A stretch of DNA of 64,000 nt, from contig CM051512.1 of assembly GCA_028015205.1 (NCBI GenBank), positions 24,397,139 to 24,461,138 on the forward strand, read 5' to 3'. The position numbers and the translations under genes are program-made. Every line of letters begins with the position of its first letter. Positions within the stretch are counted from its first letter, which is position 1. The notes beneath the pieces were generated by a model that was not told the DNA's origin, did no database searches, and was given only the letters and a program-made list of their open reading frames with translations. This document shows, piece by piece, positions 1 to 10,471 of the stretch. This DNA comes from Mytilisepta virgata. Its lineage: Eukaryota > Mollusca > Bivalvia > Mytilida > Mytilidae.

Positions 1-430
1 AGGGAGCAATAAAAAAACGTAATTCATTGGACAGACAAACCCGGGAAGACAAATGAACAACCACAAGCACAACAAATAAACACAGAAAACTAAAAAAACA
101 ATGAACAATACGAACTCCTATAAAAACCATGAATGAACCCAGGTGCTCCGGAAGGGTAAGCACTTCCTGCTCAGTATACGGCACCCGTCGTGAAATTCAA
201 CAAAGACAAACCGGTGGAAGTCACAAATCGGTGGAGGCACATGAAAGGTTACGACAGTGGGAACAGGTCCGACATCATCTTATATATTGGAACACTGTAA
301 TGGTCAATCAATTCGTGATGACGACCGTAAAATTTCCTAAGTGGTGACATCAACTTATCCCTGATAAAACCATGGTTAAGAGGCTTTTGTCAAACATTGC
401 CGAGAACGTAAAAGAAGTATTGATTAATGC
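1..430 (-). mobile_element. Retroelement RT C-terminal remnant and 3' tail (unit 1 boundary)
   Basis: On the minus strand a short reading frame, stopping at 249-251, contains the motif KFYGRHHELIDHY. The same region of a second remnant at 11420-11866 reads KFYGRHHDLVDRY, so both derive from one retroelement family. The part below 249 is the non-coding 3' tail. The fragment recurs at 15791-16210 and 30850-31270, at the start of each large repeat unit, and is cut by the window edge here. The family is not identified; a reverse-transcriptase C-terminus is the best reading. Confidence 0.65.
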
Positions 431-623
431 CAGGTCTGTTCGTTTAGTCAATGCATTTCTTTTTGTAGGAACTGCACATGGATCGAAGTTTTCTTCTTTC
501 ACAGTATTGACTTATTTTATTTGCAGTAAATAAATGGTGTAGCAAATCGTACCGGTATGTATTGTGGCGCCTGAATAACACTTATGCTTAAGGGCTTGTT
601 CGTCTGCACACGACGTGTCATTT

Positions 624-660
624 GTAAGTAAGTAAGTAAGTAAGTAAGGAAGTAAGTAAT
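624..660. repeat. (GTAA)n microsatellite, tail of adjacent LINE
   Basis: Tandem GTAA units with one GGAA variant. Read on the minus strand this is (TTAC)n directly after the LINE 3' end at 661-1440, the usual position of a simple-repeat LINE tail. Repeat number differs between this copy and those at about 16407 and 31477. Confidence 0.85.
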
Positions 661-1440
661 GTTTTTATTTAAAGAGGGTAACATAGTTAGCATAAAATAC
701 TAATCTTCCATGAGGCGCTCAATTAAAATATAAATTAATAAAACACACACAATAAATTAACAATGTAATATCTCGCCTTTCAATACAGTGAGTATAATTT
801 AACAAATTTAGAAAGTTTCACGGAGTTTAAGTAATCTGTATAATTTCTTTTCAATGTTTCTATATTTTTATTCAATTTTAGGTCTGCTGGTAAAGCATTC
901 CATAAAATGATTCCAGAATAGTAAAAACTTTTCTTCATAAAATTTGTATTTTGACGAGGTACAAACTAGTTTCTTCTCTTTGTTGATCGTAAAGAATAAG
1001 TTGAAGCATTATCAGCAGTATTAAAGACATCACATAAATATTCTGAAGCAAGATTATCGACGCATTTAAACATTAAAACGCCTTTGTAATAATCAAATAA
1101 TCTTTTAAAAAAAGATAGCCATCCAAGTTTTTTAATAGTATATTGGTAGGTATGTCTCTTTTTGCATTAAGTATAATTCTTGCAGCCCTTTTTGTAACTT
1201 ATAGAACTTTTCTAAACTTGCTAAACTGGCTTGGCCCCATATTGTACAAAATAATCAAACAATGGTAAGACATAACCATTATAATACAAAAGTAAACCTT
1301 CTGATGGAAGATTATCTTCACATCAGTCCAAGCTGAGAGGAAATTCAGTGATTGCTTCGGAGTAAACTCTAACTTTCGATACTTATATTGAAATGCTTTA
1401 CTCATTCTCCAATTCTCAATAAAAAATTCATTTTAAACAT
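661..1440 (-). mobile_element. Non-LTR retrotransposon 3' fragment (jockey/CR1-like RT C-terminus)
   Basis: Minus-strand translation across shifting frames gives the typical end of a LINE reverse transcriptase: YNGYVLPLFDY, KLYKLQKRAARIIL-like, then NTNFMKKSFYYSGIILWNAL. Frameshifts and stops make it non-functional. It ends in a (TTAC)n tail at 624-660. Paralogous copies in the next two units lie at 16441-17215 and 31499-32210. Assignment to the jockey/CR1 group rests on these motifs only. Confidence 0.75.
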
Positions 1441-1838
1441 ATTTCATCTCTAACATATATCTGTTTCAATATTGTTTGACTTTCTGTTTTTTGACACTAA
1501 GCATTACTGAAGATGAATATCAGCTAACATAGGAGTATACACATCATACTGAGTTGCACTAACCACTCCATTACATCCCATTTAAATCATATAACCCTAA
1601 CCAATCTGTCTATTAAATAATTTTGAGACTGCAGATATGAATTCAGTCAATAGGTAGAGTTATTATTTAACTAGCTCGTATCATTACATCTAATTTTCTC
1701 AAGTGATATCTCATATAAAAGAACAGAATTGAAACAATTGAACAATGTCAGTCATACATCAAAATTTCCTTTAAAAAAATTAAGTATGAAAGATTAATGT
1801 GATTAATTACAAATTAATGCAATTTACAGAGCAAAATA
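1441..1838. other. 3' flank of TRIM-like gene 1
   Basis: About 400 AT-rich bases between the LINE fragment and the stop codon of gene 1. It presumably holds the 3' UTR of that gene. I see no convincing canonical polyadenylation signal and no other gene. Confidence 0.4.
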
Positions 1839-3662
1839 TTAAAACATTTTTATAATGTCAAAAACACATGCTTCTTCGACATGTCTCACTGCAAGCAACT
1901 GCTGTTTTGTCTTGTTGTAAGCCAATCCATGCAGGTTTCTCTTTTCGCTATCTTTGCAATGCAATGATCTAAATTGTTTTCCGTCAGCATATATTACAAT
2001 AACTGTATTTGATTCACGATCTCCAACAAAAATAGTTTCATCTTCATCTGCTGTTATTCCGGCTGGACTTTTTAATACGAATTCATTTTGAAACTGCCAT
2101 AATAATTCACTGTTTGACCCTAGAACGGTCACAGTATTGCTGTTAGTATAGGCGATTTTATCATTAAATGCTACCACGAATGATCTATAAGTAACCTTGG
2201 CGTCTTTATAGAAATTGTTGGTTTTATAATTCTGTAAAGTCATTCTCTGAAGTCCTCTCTCTTCGACACAGTAGAACAAGTAACCATTTACATGTATAAT
2301 ACCGAAACAAGGTCCGACTATTTTAATTTTATTCAAGACTTTTTTCTTAATAATATCAGTAAGTAATATGCAATTTTCATAACCGCATGACACGGCGACA
2401 GTTTTCTGGTCGATTTCTGTAACGTCAAATGCATGACACGATAGTTCAACTTTATATTCATATGACCCATCGCTTCTATGAACGGTCAACAAACTGTCAT
2501 AATGAGAAGCAAATACTATACTCCCAGTTGAAATTATACAGCAACTTGTTGTGCGTGAACCTAAAACATTTGCGACCTTTATTTTGTTGTTTATTTTCAT
2601 TTCATAAACATTAGGCATTTCTTTTTGTTGACTACTTTTATATCTGGGATAAAATGTAGATGCCTTTAATCTTGTAGATATTTTACCAAAAGGTATTATC
2701 ATCCTTTGAACATTTGCAAGATTTTGATCAATATCAACATTAGGCATTGCTTTTAGTTGACTTCGAAGTTGTGATTGTTTATAATTTTTGTATCTTGGAC
2801 AAAATGTAGATGCCTTTAATCTTGAAGATATTTTACCAAAACGTATTATCATCCTTTGAACATTTGCCAGATTTTGATCAATATCAAATTTAATCTCTAC
2901 CTGATCTAATTTCCCTTCTTCGTGAATGGACTGGATATACTTCATCTCTTTCAAAGACGTTTTCTCGAGTTCTTTCATGCCAATGAAAGTTTGCAAATCA
3001 GACGCGTACTTTTTGATTTTTCCAATACCGTTTATAATCGGTTCTAACTCCTTTTCTTTCGACTTAAGTACATTAAAAATGTCATTTATTTCTTTTTCGT
3101 TCTCTGTCGTAAGAGATGAAAGTTCTGCCAAAGCAGATTTTTCTATTTCATCAAGATGTTTATTTACATGTTCACGGACATTCTTTATCTCTTGAACTAT
3201 TTTGTCATTTTGGCGTTTGATAATATCGATACTTGTTGCGCAATCTTTTATGGCTTCTTTGGTGTTATATATAATATCTGCGATGTTTTGCTCAATAGTT
3301 TCCATGGCAACTGACCTTTTGACATTTTGTATAACGTCATCTATTGTTTTAGTTTCTTTACACTCAGTGTGGGTCTGGACAATACATCTCTTACACAAAG
3401 GTTCTTCATGTTTTACACAGTAAACTTGATACTTCTCATTGTGTTTATCACAAAATAATTTAGTTTTTAATATAAACTTAGGTAACTGTTGATAACTCTC
3501 TATTTCTATGGTGGAATGGTCCTTGCTGGATTTTGATATACTATGATGCTCATTGCATTCGGAACACAGCGCATCTTCACATTCTGGACACCATAGTGTA
3601 GCAGGGTTTTCTTTGTTACGGATTAGACATATTCCGCACTGGAAATGCTCGGACGTTGCCAT
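1839..3662 (-). CDS. RING-less TRIM-like protein 1 (two B-boxes, coiled coil, beta-propeller), with internal duplication
   Basis: The predicted protein has 607 residues. B-box 1 is at about 9-49, with Cys9, 12, 25, 28, 33, 36 and His39, 49. B-box 2 is at 71-101 with a C-x2-H-x7-C-x2-H-x4-C-x2-C-x4-H-x2-C ligand set. A Lys/Glu-rich coiled coil covers about 115-250. The last ~250 residues form NHL-like propeller blades, for example GITADEDETIFVGD. No RING precedes B-box 1, so E3 ligase activity is not expected from this chain alone. I chose the ATG of MATSEH: the upstream in-frame ATG lies before a splice acceptor (AG at 3677-3676), and this ATG has A at -3 and G at +4. A 43-residue segment at 2607-2735 repeats the preceding linker, which makes this copy longer than its neighbour at 17595. 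It ends in DIIKMF rather than the DII stop of diverged paralogues. Cytoplasmic location is assumed. Confidence 0.9.
   Translation of the reverse strand: MATSEHFQCGICLIRNKENPATLWCPECEDALCSECNEHHSISKSSKDHSTIEIESYQQLPKFILKTKLFCDKHNEKYQVYCVKHEEPLCKRCIVQTHTECKETKTIDDVIQNVKRSVAMETIEQNIADIIYNTKEAIKDCATSIDIIKRQNDKIVQEIKNVREHVNKHLDEIEKSALAELSSLTTENEKEINDIFNVLKSKEKELEPIINGIGKIKKYASDLQTFIGMKELEKTSLKEMKYIQSIHEEGKLDQVEIKFDIDQNLANVQRMIIRFGKISSRLKASTFCPRYKNYKQSQLRSQLKAMPNVDIDQNLANVQRMIIPFGKISTRLKASTFYPRYKSSQQKEMPNVYEMKINNKIKVANVLGSRTTSCCIISTGSIVFASHYDSLLTVHRSDGSYEYKVELSCHAFDVTEIDQKTVAVSCGYENCILLTDIIKKKVLNKIKIVGPCFGIIHVNGYLFYCVEERGLQRMTLQNYKTNNFYKDAKVTYRSFVVAFNDKIAYTNSNTVTVLGSNSELLWQFQNEFVLKSPAGITADEDETIFVGDRESNTVIVIYADGKQFRSLHCKDSEKRNLHGLAYNKTKQQLLAVRHVEEACVFDIIKMF
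2607..2885 (-). repeat. Imperfect direct duplication inside gene 1 (50-aa unit followed by 43-aa unit)
   Basis: Bases 2736-2885 encode a linker beginning DIDQNLANVQRM and ending MPNV. Bases 2607-2735 encode a second version with the same start and end. The second contains STRLKASTFYPRYKSSQQ, which is exactly the spelling in the diverged gene at 32803, not the SSRLKASTFCPRYKNYKQ of the first version or of the gene at 17595. The reading frame is kept because the insertion is 129 bp. Confidence 0.9.
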
Positions 3663-4302
3663 AATTAATTGTGATCTGAATACAAGCAAAAAATATTACT
3701 CGTTCCCGCAAATAAAAAATATCTTAATTTAATTGTCGTTATGTTTTAGTTTACTTTAATAATTCCAAAGGTCAGTTCGCAGGATAGATCTTTGGCATTT
3801 TGAAAATCTTTATTCTAGAATTATGAATTAATTTTTTATAGGTTAAGTAAGTCGTCCAAGAAAACATAAAAGGATTACAAATGTTTATAAAAGTTATTTT
3901 CAACCGTTGATATTATTTTAAATTGGGGAATTTACAACGGAAAATTAAATGCACTCTAATACTTGAAATTTTTTTAATAATTTGAAATGAATACGTGCAT
4001 TTTACGTGTAACATAGGGATGCAATACTTGATTTAACAAAATCTTACAGGAAGACTTGTCTGTCTTTTACATTGGAAATTCCATAGGCGAAATATTTTTG
4101 TTTCTCTTGAAGACATGGTCGAACAAAATATTGTAGTTCAATCGTTTGACTTATGACTTAGCTAATTGCATCTGTCAGCCCAGTCATTAGACAATTTACA
4201 ATGATCAAGGTATTCATATATTGAAAAATCCATTCCGCGAACTGAGGTTTCCAGACATTTATAGTTTGTTGTAATAAGTCTAACAAGAATGGACACACTA
4301 CA
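3663..4302 (-). other. Likely 5'-UTR intron of gene 1 (proximal part)
   Basis: A pyrimidine-containing acceptor ends in TTCAG with the AG at 3677-3676, 13 bases before the ATG. The same acceptor is present before the start of every paralogue here, including the pseudogene. Upstream to 4302 the sequence is AT-rich with no recognisable coding exon. Confidence 0.55.
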
Positions 4303-5899
4303 TGTCTCGCCTGCGTATGCACATGGGCACAAACTAATGATTATCTGATACCCGACATTGCAAGTCAAAGGAAAATGTGTTAAAAATAGTAATGGTCAGG
4401 CGATAATTCGTCTGAAAAATCTCATGCATGTCGTTGAAGCCTAAAACTGCGTCCAAAGTGAGCTGACATGTCGGAGACTGGTATGTACCCACAAAAAACT
4501 ATCTATAGACCAAAAATAATGGGTCTACATATAATACATTTATTACATTTGTTGAGAAATGGACTTATTTGTAAAAATGGGACAAGAATCACTCAGCCTC
4601 AAATTGAGGTCAATTTGGATATAGGAATTACAGGTACATAAAAATGGACTTAATCATGAAAATGTGACTCTCAAATCTGAAATTCAAGTCAAGGTCTCAG
4701 ACAGCTATGTATCCACCAAGCACTATCTATTGACAAAATATGGTTGGTCTATGTATTGCAGTTGCTGAGAAATGGATATTATCCCAAAACGTGAAACAAG
4801 TCAGTCAAGATGTCAGATGTTAAAGTGGTATATACAAAGATCGTCTATCAACCAAATACTGTGGGTCTCTTTACAAATGTCGTACAGTTGCTGAGAAATA
4901 GACAAGATCATTAACATGTATATTAAGTCACTCAAGCATGAAATTCAGGTCAAGTTCAGCTGACAGGTGTTAGACTGGCATGTATCCACCAAGAACTACT
5001 TACAGACCAAATATGATGGGCCTTGCTGAGAAATGGACTTAATCTAAAAAGTGTAATACAAGTCACTCAAGCATGCAATTGAGGTCAAAGTCCAGAGAAA
5101 ATTGTCAGACTTGCATGAACCCACTAAGAACTATCTATAGACCAAACCCGGTTGATCTAAGTAATCGAATTAATCAAGAAACTTAGATGAAAATCAGTCA
5201 ATCATGAAATCGAGGTCAAGTCCAGAGACAAGTATCAGACTTGCATGTACCCTCCAAGAACTATAAAGAGTTACAGTTTCAGAAAAATGGACTTAGTCAC
5301 GAAAATGTGACGCAGGTCACTCAAGCATGAAATTGAGGTCACGGTGTGTTTAGGTATTACAGTTTTAGAGAAATGGATTTAATGACGAAAATGTGACGCA
5401 GGTCACTCAAGCATGAAATTGAGGTCAAGGTCAAAAGGCATGTGTCAGACTGACATGTACCACATAAGAACTATCTTTTGACCAAATATGGTAGGTCTAG
5501 GTATTCTAGTTGCAGAGAAATGGACTTAACTACGAAAATGTGACAAAGTCACGCAAGCATGAAATTGAGGTCAAGGTCCCAATCCTGGTGACAGACTGGC
5601 ATGTACCCACTAAGAACTATCCATAGACCAAATATGGTTGGCCTAGGTATTACAGTTGCTGAGAAATGGATTTAACCACGAAACTTGGATTTATGTTTAT
5701 GAAGTAAGTGAACCATGAAAGCACGTCTGGGTCAAAAGACAAGTATACTGCGGAAAACCTTATACGATAAGGTATCTGTGGACCATCAATCTTAATTGTA
5801 AGTATAACATGTGCAAAGTTATTAAAGTTTTAAAAAAGTTTACACCGCCGTCGCCGTCGGAAAGTAACACCTTCAAGACTTTTCGTAGCAGGCGAGACA
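4303..5899. mobile_element. TIR-bounded element with ~150-bp tandem core repeats
   Basis: The ends are a perfect 12-bp inverted repeat, TGTCTCGCCTGC at 4303-4314 and its complement at 5888-5899. Between about 4480 and 5740 run degenerate copies of a unit of roughly 150 bp, marked by GTCACTCAAGCATGAAATTG, a CAGACTGGCATGTACCCAC-like block and GCTGAGAAATGGACTTAA. No transposase is visible. The layout (unique ends, core satellite) recalls non-autonomous bivalve elements such as pearl. That resemblance is structural and I have not tested it by sequence. Copies lie at 19931-21527, 35096-36353 and, inverted, at 40117-41209. Confidence 0.75.
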
Positions 5900-6593
5900 A
5901 AAATGTAATAAACTTATATATATTTATTGTGCGAATTTTGACATTAAAAATATAACGATGACTGAATGAAATTTTTTTCTTGATTCAATAAGCAATGACT
6001 CTTTTTCTGCGTTATAGTATTCTTTTAAAATGGTTAAGAAAAACAGGTGAAGGTGAAGGTCAAATCGAATAACTTGATACTGACGTGTTTTTTTGCGATC
6101 AGGGTCACAGATGCTAAAGATAAATGTTCAAGTCAATAACCGTAGTCTCTTAAATACGTGAATTGTTTATAGGGAGATAACTGCCAAAAACTCTTTAACT
6201 GGAATTCATGAACAATTTGGATAAGGTTTCGATATCTATTGCGGCCACAGGTGAAAAAAAAACTAATTAAGCTAACTGATTAGGGACAGTTTACAATCTG
6301 CTGAACATGATTTTAAAATGATACGCACAAACATATAACGAAATCAATTCGATTTGGGAACAGTTTCAATATTACATGTATTACTGAATACCGAACTAAT
6401 GCTGGAGCGAAAATAACAAACATTGTGAAATAGTATAGTTAATGGGCGGATTCCTCGTAAAATCATACATACATACATACATATATGTACTATCTTATAT
6501 AATAAACAAGTACATATTATATTTTTACATACTAGTACATATAAACTAACATCGCATATCCAATGTATTTCAGCAAAGAATTAAGAAACTCAC
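5900..6593. other. Intron spacer, no gene seen
   Basis: AT-rich sequence between the satellite element and the candidate first exon of gene 1. It contains a (CATA)n microsatellite at about 6464-6482. The counterpart at 36663 in unit 3 carries a transposon that is absent here; the empty site is near 6275-6285. Confidence 0.5.
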
Positions 6594-6665
6594 CTAAATA
6601 AAGTCGTCAGGAGATATCAATCACGAAGTTATTGGTCACCGGACTTCCTTAAAATATAGGTCATA
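6594..6665 (-). promoter_or_regulatory. Candidate non-coding first exon and splice donor of gene 1
   Basis: On the minus strand the exon would end TTTAG followed by the intron start GTGAGT (GT at 6593-6592), a consensus donor. The next good acceptor is the one just before the gene 1 ATG, giving a ~2.9-kb intron. The block recurs upstream of the genes at 17595 and 32803 with the donor intact, and a related block lies upstream of the gene at 55610. The transcription start cannot be placed; the right end given is a guess. Confidence 0.45.
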
Positions 6666-7417
6666 GAATAGTTATAAACAGATAACAAATCCTATGTACA
6701 GGTGAATAATTCGTCCTTCATAATAAAACTGAGTAAAACTAGGTTGTAATTTATCAAATACTTTTAAAACGCAAATTATATTTTTTAGTTTAATATTATT
6801 CATTTTATGATTGAAAGAAATTGAACATCTTTTTCTGTCGATAAATAAATCCTCGAAAAAAATAATGATAATTTAATGTTTATCTATCTTTATTTATTAT
6901 TACATTTCAGGGCCTTTAACGAATACAACTGTTAATAAACATAGAAAAACCAGCAAGAACATTTTCTATTCGACATGTATGTAACTCCTGGGGCAGGCGA
7001 TACCAACTTTGATGGAATGGTCCTTAGACTTTACACTTTCAAGTCTTGATCTCCGACCAATATGACCGCCGTACTTAAAATTAAAAAAAAACAGTCGACA
7101 AAAGAAATTATCTGCTCATACATATATATTATCTATTCTTTGTGTGTTTAATTACCCGACTATGTGAACTGTTGATCACTTTTTTCATCTGGCCCATTTT
7201 TTCATTGGAACAGAAAGCATAGTGTTCTGTTTATTTAGAATGAACTTTTACCGTTTGCTGAATTTTTAGCCTTATGTGCCTTATATAAATATCTTTTTCC
7301 AGATGGAAAATTATTAATTCACACTGACTGTCTGCTTTGTAAAATTCTTGCAATGAGACAGTTGATAAGATAAAATTTCTGCAAATAGTTGAGTTTAACA
7401 TGAATTTAAAAAATTAC
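6666..7417. other. Spacer upstream of the candidate exon, no gene seen
   Basis: AT-rich. Bases 6840-7100 resemble 13670-13810 (shared TTATCTATCTTTATTTATTA and the ATATGACCGCCGTA-like end), so this stretch and the one around 13350-13880 are old duplicates of each other. It would hold the promoter of gene 1 if the candidate first exon is real. Confidence 0.4.
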
Positions 7418-7562
7418 CCTAGAACCATTTATGACAGTTCTACTCTAGAACCATTCTGGACGGTTCTATCCTAGAACCATTTATGAGAGTTCTACCCTAG
7501 AACCATTTATGACAGTTCTAACTTAGAACGATTCTGGACGGTTCTACCCTAGAACTATTTAT
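7418..7562. repeat. 26-bp palindrome array, TAGAACC/GGTTCTA (array 1 of unit 1)
   Basis: About six units of 26 bp, alternating the cores ATTTATGACAG and ATTCTGGACGG. The join between units, GGTTCTACCCTAGAACC, is a near-perfect palindrome with a 3-base centre, so single strands could fold into a row of hairpins. A second array lies 1.1 kb away at 8656-8927. Confidence 0.85.
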
Positions 7563-8655
7563 GACCCTGGCAATAGTTTATGAATTTTGAACATCAAAAA
7601 TAATTAATTTGTTGTCACAATTTTAAAATCAACTTTTATCATACCGAAATATATTGTAGAGTAAAAAAAAGAAGAAAAAAAAATCACTCAGAATAAAGTT
7701 TTTACTAAAACTAAATGATTTAAAACTAGTATATAAAACATTCCTCTACATATGTTTCGACAAGAAAACACTTTAAATCAAGATTTAGTTCCGTCCCTAC
7801 TTGAAATTATTGAGTAAAATATCTATATACATGTATGTACGTTGTGTCTAGGTAATTTTTCGATAAATTGGTGAAATGCACTTCTTATTTCAAAATGGCG
7901 GTACTCATCCCAATCATCTTCTACCTTGTCATAACGAAATAAATAGGAGCAAAGAGAATTAATTATATAATATATCATATATTTACCTTATAAAAATGGT
8001 AAAAAAGATAAATTATTAATTTAAAATAAATTAAAATTTTACTTATCTGTCACATTTGAAATCTCTGCATTGAAATTTGGGACCACTTTATCATTGCTTA
8101 TACACACCTCTTAATTCAAATGCTGCATTAATTATTTTAAAATGTAGCGTTATCAAAATTTGAAACCCCACTGATTTTGTCATATTTGAATTTGTTTACC
8201 TGTATACATACACATGTATCTGTGTATCTTAAAGGTTGCAACAATAAACATCCGGACAGTCAAGGTACAATATACATGTCAAAACGTTAATTAGCTATAA
8301 TAACCTGAAACACAAAACATGTTTCGGAGAACAAATTTCTTTACCAGTCCTGTAAATTTACTTCACATAAAAATCACACACATTTTAACAAAAACAATAA
8401 TTCGTTTTTCTTGTGTGTTAAAAAACTAAAAAACAATTGCACCATAGCTCCTTAATTACATGTATGTACTTTTGCCGTTTTGTATAAATTGGTCATAAAT
8501 TTAATATTATTAATTATTGCCATAATTTCATATATTGAAATTATAATCGATGTGAAATGTTACTACATATTTAAAAAAAATGTTAAAAGTTTCTAAAAAG
8601 CGAAGACGAGGAGTATGTGCCATAATCAATACAGAGTTATCGGACATAAAAATTG
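7563..8655. other. Spacer between the two palindrome arrays, no gene seen
   Basis: Very AT-rich, with many stops on both strands. It is kept in unit 2 at about 23191-24298, apart from a 40-bp insertion there and small indels. Confidence 0.5.
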
Positions 8656-8927
8656 GCGGTTCTACCCCAGAACTATTTATGACAGTTGTGAATGGTTTTA
8701 CCCTAGAAGCATTTATGAAAGTTCTACCGTAGAACCATTTATGGCAGTTCTACCCTAGAACCATTCTGGACAGTTCTACCCTAGAACCATTTATGACAGT
8801 TCTACCCTTGAACGATTTATGACAGTTCTACCCTAGAACTATTTATGACGGTTTTACCATAAAACCATTTATGACAGGGTTGGTTCTACCCGAGAACCGT
8901 TCTAGAATGGTTCTAGAACCGTCCTCT
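8656..8927. repeat. 26-bp palindrome array (array 2 of unit 1)
   Basis: About nine degenerate units of the same 26-bp repeat as 7418-7562, in the same orientation. It ends in a denser palindromic block at 8881-8927 containing TTCTAGAATGGTTCTAGAACC. Confidence 0.85.
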
Positions 8928-10471
8928 CTGACAGAATAGTTGAGAGATTAGAACTGATCTTAACTGTACAATTGGTATTGTTCTCAGGGATAATTTAGTA
9001 TTCCCGGAAGATAATAAATTGTTATATATCATAAAAAATTCTCCAACAATATTTAATGCTAAAATGTATTGGTCTAACTTTTTAAATTTTTGTCTGATTT
9101 CCTTGCTGGAAAAGAAAATAAACACTTTCGAACCGTTTTTGTTTATATCTGTTATCGTTTTTGAGATATAAGGTGACGCGCCAATTTTTGAAACACTTTA
9201 ATTCTTCGTCGGAATTGATGAATTTTTCAAAAACAAAAGTTACTGCATATTTTTTTTGTAACTTTCACCGTTTCCAAGATAAAAAGGGGACATTATAAGT
9301 TCCTTCATGCTTACCCCATATCCTTACATTTTTATCTGTATATTGAATTTTGCCTCACCATTACGTAAATGAATGAAAATGAAAGAAAAATCCTGTTGTT
9401 ATTGACTCCAGTGGGTAAAAGGTCGACCAGGTCACTTACTTTGTTTCAGGATGATATTCATCAAAAGATCACACTGATTTCGTTCTGCGATTTCGCGGGT
9501 GTGTTATAGCGTAATTTTAAACCGCAAACCTGTCCATCTCAAATTTTAATGTAATACATGTACATTTTTGTTAACCCGTTCAATGCATTTTTGCATGGTA
9601 TTGCTTCTGGCCGGGGATCATGACTTTGCCTTTCTTTGTAGATAGCGCAATTCAGATATTATCATTATTAATGTGCTGTTTACATCATATTGCAGATTTA
9701 ATATAATATTGATACAAGGAAGACATCAATGGATCAGACATAATATGTATTAATAGATATTATTTCATTTGCTTGGTCATCAATCAAAAATAATTTCTTG
9801 TTGTGTTGCAATTGTCGTGATTGTATCATTTGTTATAAATATGATTCAAATTACATTGACTTGATGTTGGGAGGAATTATCACGGCAGGTAAGAAGTCTT
9901 TTTTATTTTTTTTATTTAATGAAACCGACTGCAATTTGTTACAGCATCAATATAATCAGTTCTCGTAAACGGTTCAGAAATATTGAGATACATTGTTGTA
10001 AATGAGTTGACCACGTGTGCCATTTTATGACTAAAACTCGGGTCACAAAAATACCCATATCACGATTTTCAAGTAACCTTTCCATTAACTATGCATAAAC
10101 TTTATAGTAACAATTTCCCCATTTCAGTCGCTGAAAAACAAATAATTTATTGAATACAATGTAAGGCATTCGAGATATCAGTTAGTTCGTTTGGGAGACT
10201 TCGTAACAGTTCACTGTTACAGTTATTACTCGTTAATATAACCTTTTCTTTTTGTTGTTAGTTCATGTACTTTAATAAAGTCGAAACTCATACCTATATT
10301 ACTAATTTATATATGTGTTATACAAAATCATTTTCTTCTAAATGTAATATAAAATTTCCTACTGAAAAAAATCTAAAAAAAGTTCTTTAATTTTCCAATA
10401 TAGGATGTCATTGACATACATCATTTTCTAAAGGACACTTTTGAGATTATACGTCTATATCACATATAAAT
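8928..10471. other. Spacer, no supported gene
   Basis: AT-rich. Short open frames at 8913-9125 and in the matching part of unit 2 (24638-24952) are in different frames and not conserved, so I do not call a gene. A plus-strand donor-like GGCAGGTAAGAA occurs near 9885, without other support. Confidence 0.4.

Noticed and set aside
3202..3423. Plus-strand frames opposite the TRIM-like genes (3202, 18829, 33833, 45706, 56658 and others)
   Set aside because: They are antisense shadows of the coiled-coil and B-box coding sequence and follow its conservation.
4162..4368. Cys-rich 68-codon minus-strand frame, also at 19790-20053 and 34955-35161, with an EGF-like CPCxYxGxxC pattern
   Set aside because: It straddles the end of the TGTCTCGCCTGC element. 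Conservation matches that of the surrounding non-coding DNA, and no splice context or partner domains exist.
7418..8927. Regular 26-bp repeats considered as a CRISPR-like array
   Set aside because: The genome is eukaryotic, the repeats are contiguous without unique spacers, and no cas genes are present.
9838..9900. Plus-strand ATG with GGCAGGTAAGAA as a first coding exon
   Set aside because: Only a donor-like site supports it. No downstream acceptor or coding exon in phase was found.
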